Shown here piece by piece: positions 5,992 to 7,372 of a stretch of 7,372 nucleotides of DNA. Below the pieces are notes generated by a model. That model saw only the letters and a program-made list of their open reading frames with translations. It ran no database searches and had not been told where the DNA came from. How positions within the stretch are numbered: the first letter of the stretch is position 1; every line of letters begins with the position of its first letter. Made by a program: the position numbers and the translations under genes. The stretch covers positions 1-7,372 of the forward strand of contig JAFANO010000706.1 in assembly GCA_019232645.1 (NCBI GenBank), in the 5' to 3' direction. The stretch comes from Planctomycetaceae bacterium (GTDB lineage: Bacteria > Planctomycetota > Planctomycetia > Isosphaerales > Isosphaeraceae).

Positions 5992-6190
5992 CTACCCTCG
6001 AGAGGCCCCGGATTGGACCGGCCCGCCGTTCCGGCCCGGGGCCACGTGCATGACGACCTGCCCGCCCCGGAGCCGGATCGCCTGGACTGCGATCCACCCA
6101 CGATCAGCTCATCCCGGTCGGCGATGGTGTCGACCCGGAGGCCGTCGAACTCCGTCGGGCCCGAAGGCCAGAGCGGGGTCAGGCTCCGGC
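5992..6190 (-). pseudogene. Coding-like remnant split between two frames, downstream of tsaD
   Basis: Two adjoining minus-strand tracts have strong coding-type codon use, with about 89 percent GC at third positions in each by my count. The first, about 6190-6097, reads LTPLWPSGPTEFDGLRVDT then IADRDELIVG. The second, one frame over, 6096-5992, reads WIAVQAIRLRGGQVVMHVAP and on to a TAG. Joined, they give a continuous beta-rich sequence, as if a single base change near 6094-6100 broke one gene. The first tract has no clear start codon and the second has an in-frame stop just upstream. The stretch ELIVGG-WIAV-RGGQV-AP faintly resembles CsrA, but the N-terminus does not, so I do not name it. It may be a decayed gene, a sequence error, or chance. 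Confidence 0.35.
6004..6043. other. Strong GC-rich hairpin in the tsaD-HAD gap
   Basis: GGCCCCG (6004-6010) and CGGGGCC (6037-6043) are perfect complements. Inside, GG-A-CCGG (6015-6021) pairs with CCGGCC (6031-6036) apart from one bulged A. This gives about 13 base pairs with one small internal loop. No T-run is seen on either side. It could stabilise a transcript end or act as a factor-assisted terminator downstream of tsaD. Confidence 0.4.
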
Positions 6191-6276
6191 CTGTCCGGCC
6201 ATGCAGCGCGGCCGGTCGCTCGCTCCGATCGTGGCGACGCCTCCCGCGACCGGGCGGCGGTTCCTCGATACCGGCC

Positions 6277-7338
6277 TCAACGCGACGGTCGGACCAGCCC
6301 GGGTGTGACGTCGATGTCGAGGTCGGCGACCTGTCCGGCGGCGAGCTTCGCCAGCGCGATGCCGGCCATCGCGGCGTTGTCAGTGCAGAGCGAGAGCGGC
6401 GGGATGAATAACTCGACGCCAGCCTCGTCGGCCATCGCCGCGATCCGCTCGCGGAACCGGGCATTCGCCGCGACGCCTCCTCCGACGCCCAGGCGGCGCA
6501 TCCCGGTCCGGGCCAGGGCCTGGCGGGTCTTGGCGACCAGGACGTCGACGACCGCCTCCTGGAAGCTCGCGGCGACGTCGGCGACCACTCCGGGCGGGAC
6601 CGGGCCGCCCGTCGTGCGGGCATCCTGGCCCCGGAGTGCGTACAGGACGGCCGTCTTCAGTCCCGAGAAGCTGAAGGCGAGCCGGTCGTCGCGCAGGTAC
6701 GACCTCGGGAACGCATGAGACGAGGGATTGCCGCCCCGCGCGGCCCGCTCGATCTCCGGGCCGCCGGGATAGCCCAGGCCGAGCAGGCCGGCGACCTTGT
6801 CGAACGCCTCGCCGGCCGCGTCGTCGGTCGTCCCCCCCAGGACCTCGGCGTCGATCGGGCCCCGGCAGGCGTAGAGACTCGTGTGCCCGCCCGAGACGAC
6901 CAGCCCCACGCAGGGATAGACCGTGCGCGCGGGATGCGCGAGCTGGCAGGCGTAGAGGTGGCCCTCGAGGTGATCGACGGCGATCAGCGGGAGGTCGAGC
7001 GCCAGGGCCAGCGCCTTGGCCGCAGTCAGGCCCACGACCAGCGCGCCGACGAGCCCCGGCCGGGTGGCGACGGCCACCGCGCCCAGGTCGTCGAGCGTGA
7101 CCCCGGCACGCCTCAGCGCCTCGTCGATCACCGGCAAGATCTGACGAACGTGGGCGCGCGAGGCGATCTCGGGGACCACTCCGCCAAACCGCTCGTGCAG
7201 GTCGAATTGCGACGCGATGACGCTCGATCGGATCGCGGGCACGCCGACGGCGGGCGGCCGGGGCCCTTCCAGGACGGCCGCCCCCGTCTCGTCGCACGTC
7301 GTCTCGAGGGCCAGGAGCACGATCCGGTCGCCGGGCAT
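6277..7338 (-). CDS. tsaD: tRNA N6-adenosine threonylcarbamoyltransferase
   Basis: TsaD transfers the threonylcarbamoyl group from threonylcarbamoyl-AMP to A37 of tRNAs that read ANN codons, working with TsaB and TsaE in the cytoplasm. The 353-residue length is normal for the family (about 335-360). The ASKHA-type fold landmarks are present: LALETTCDETGAAV (9-22), PEIASRAHV (56-64), the metal-binding DHLEGH with His123 and His127, VSGGHT (148-153), the GEAFDKVAGLLGLGYPGGP block (176-194), FSFSGLKTAV (222-231), GGGVAAN (286-292) and LCTDNAAM with the third metal ligand Asp320. ATG at 7338 fits the family N-terminus. It follows the stop of the preceding gene by four bases, so the two are very likely translationally coupled; only a weak AAGAAG Shine-Dalgarno is visible. 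No tsaB or tsaE is in the window. All key residues are intact. Confidence 0.96.
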   Translation of the reverse strand: MPGDRIVLLALETTCDETGAAVLEGPRPPAVGVPAIRSSVIASQFDLHERFGGVVPEIASRAHVRQILPVIDEALRRAGVTLDDLGAVAVATRPGLVGALVVGLTAAKALALALDLPLIAVDHLEGHLYACQLAHPARTVYPCVGLVVSGGHTSLYACRGPIDAEVLGGTTDDAAGEAFDKVAGLLGLGYPGGPEIERAARGGNPSSHAFPRSYLRDDRLAFSFSGLKTAVLYALRGQDARTTGGPVPPGVVADVAASFQEAVVDVLVAKTRQALARTGMRRLGVGGGVAANARFRERIAAMADEAGVELFIPPLSLCTDNAAMAGIALAKLAAGQVADLDIDVTPGLVRPSR

Positions 7339-7342
7339 CGCG

Positions 7343-7372
7343 TCACTTCTTGGCCATCGACGCCGCCAGCTT
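7343..7372 (-). CDS. C-terminal end of an unidentified gene upstream of tsaD
   Basis: The last nine codons of a minus-strand gene enter from the right edge, reading KLAASMAKK then TGA. The frame is inferred from the tight four-base spacing to the tsaD ATG, the absence of another gene start, and sensible codon use. The protein family cannot be determined from nine residues. Confidence 0.45.
   Translation of the reverse strand, partial: KLAASMAKK

Larger units (their letters stand above)
5622..6276. other. 655-bp region without a conventional gene
   Basis: This is the gap between the tsaD stop and the HAD start, both on the minus strand. It holds the candidate small plus-strand ORF, the split coding-like tract and the hairpin listed separately. 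The stretch 5640-5738 shows nothing I can name. Its length and mixed coding signals suggest gene decay rather than a maintained regulatory region. Confidence 0.5.

Noticed and set aside
5772..6053. Plus-strand 93-residue frame overlapping the candidate small ORF
   Set aside because: Its product is dominated by Pro, Arg and Ala, and no good Shine-Dalgarno precedes its ATG; the frame from 5806 is more protein-like.
5992..6110. Intact csrA gene
   Set aside because: The resemblance is limited to a short stretch, requires a frame change, lacks the typical MLVL start, and the conserved Arg of VRLGI is absent.
5622..6623. Minus-strand open frame continuing upstream of the HAD gene, suggesting a 570-residue fusion protein
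   Set aside because: The extra part is Arg/Ser/Pro-rich, is partly antisense to tsaD in the wrong frame, has no domain character, and the HAD start has its own Shine-Dalgarno.
1..7372. A new defence or mobile system in the window
   Set aside because: All substantial genes are well-known metabolic, lipid A or tRNA modification genes; only a dead transposase fragment hints at mobility.

Overview
The window is GC-rich apart from one short AT-rich tract and holds ordinary chromosomal housekeeping genes. Gene content and protein style point to a member of the Planctomycetota, probably an Isosphaeraceae-like lineage. The clues are a transketolase with the VGDANDL and HGEPLG signature, an RpiA with a GLGTGRAA loop, lipid A precursor genes of the LpxI type, and an AT-rich degenerate repeat between genes. 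This taxonomic call is inference from protein style, not from a search.

Layout. (1) Plus strand, 2-2092: the C-terminal two thirds of a transketolase, then rpiA 30 bp downstream with its own Shine-Dalgarno. These are two enzymes of the non-oxidative pentose phosphate pathway in one apparent operon. (2) 2093-2442: a convergent intergenic region holding a fragment of an IS4-type transposase on the minus strand. (3) Minus strand, 4669-2443: lpxD, a 238-bp gap with a 7-bp-period AT-rich repeat, then lpxI. Both act in UDP-acylglucosamine processing toward lipid A. (4) Minus strand, 5621-4911: a HAD-superfamily hydrolase whose first motif lacks the second aspartate. (5) 5622-6276: a 655-bp stretch without a conventional gene. 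It contains a candidate 58-aa plus-strand ORF with a good Shine-Dalgarno, a coding-like minus-strand remnant split between two frames, and a strong GC-rich hairpin. (6) Minus strand, 7338-6277: tsaD, the tRNA t6A37 threonylcarbamoyltransferase, placed 4 bp after the end of another gene of which only nine residues are visible.

How the genes fit together. Everything left of about 2100 reads rightward and concerns sugar phosphates. Everything right of 2443 reads leftward and combines tRNA modification, a small phosphatase-like enzyme and lipid A synthesis. No defence system, CRISPR array, integron or prophage is visible. I did not find a convincing new system. The items most worth checking are the heptameric repeat between lpxD and lpxI, the two short coding-like signals in the 5622-6276 gap, and the transposase scar.
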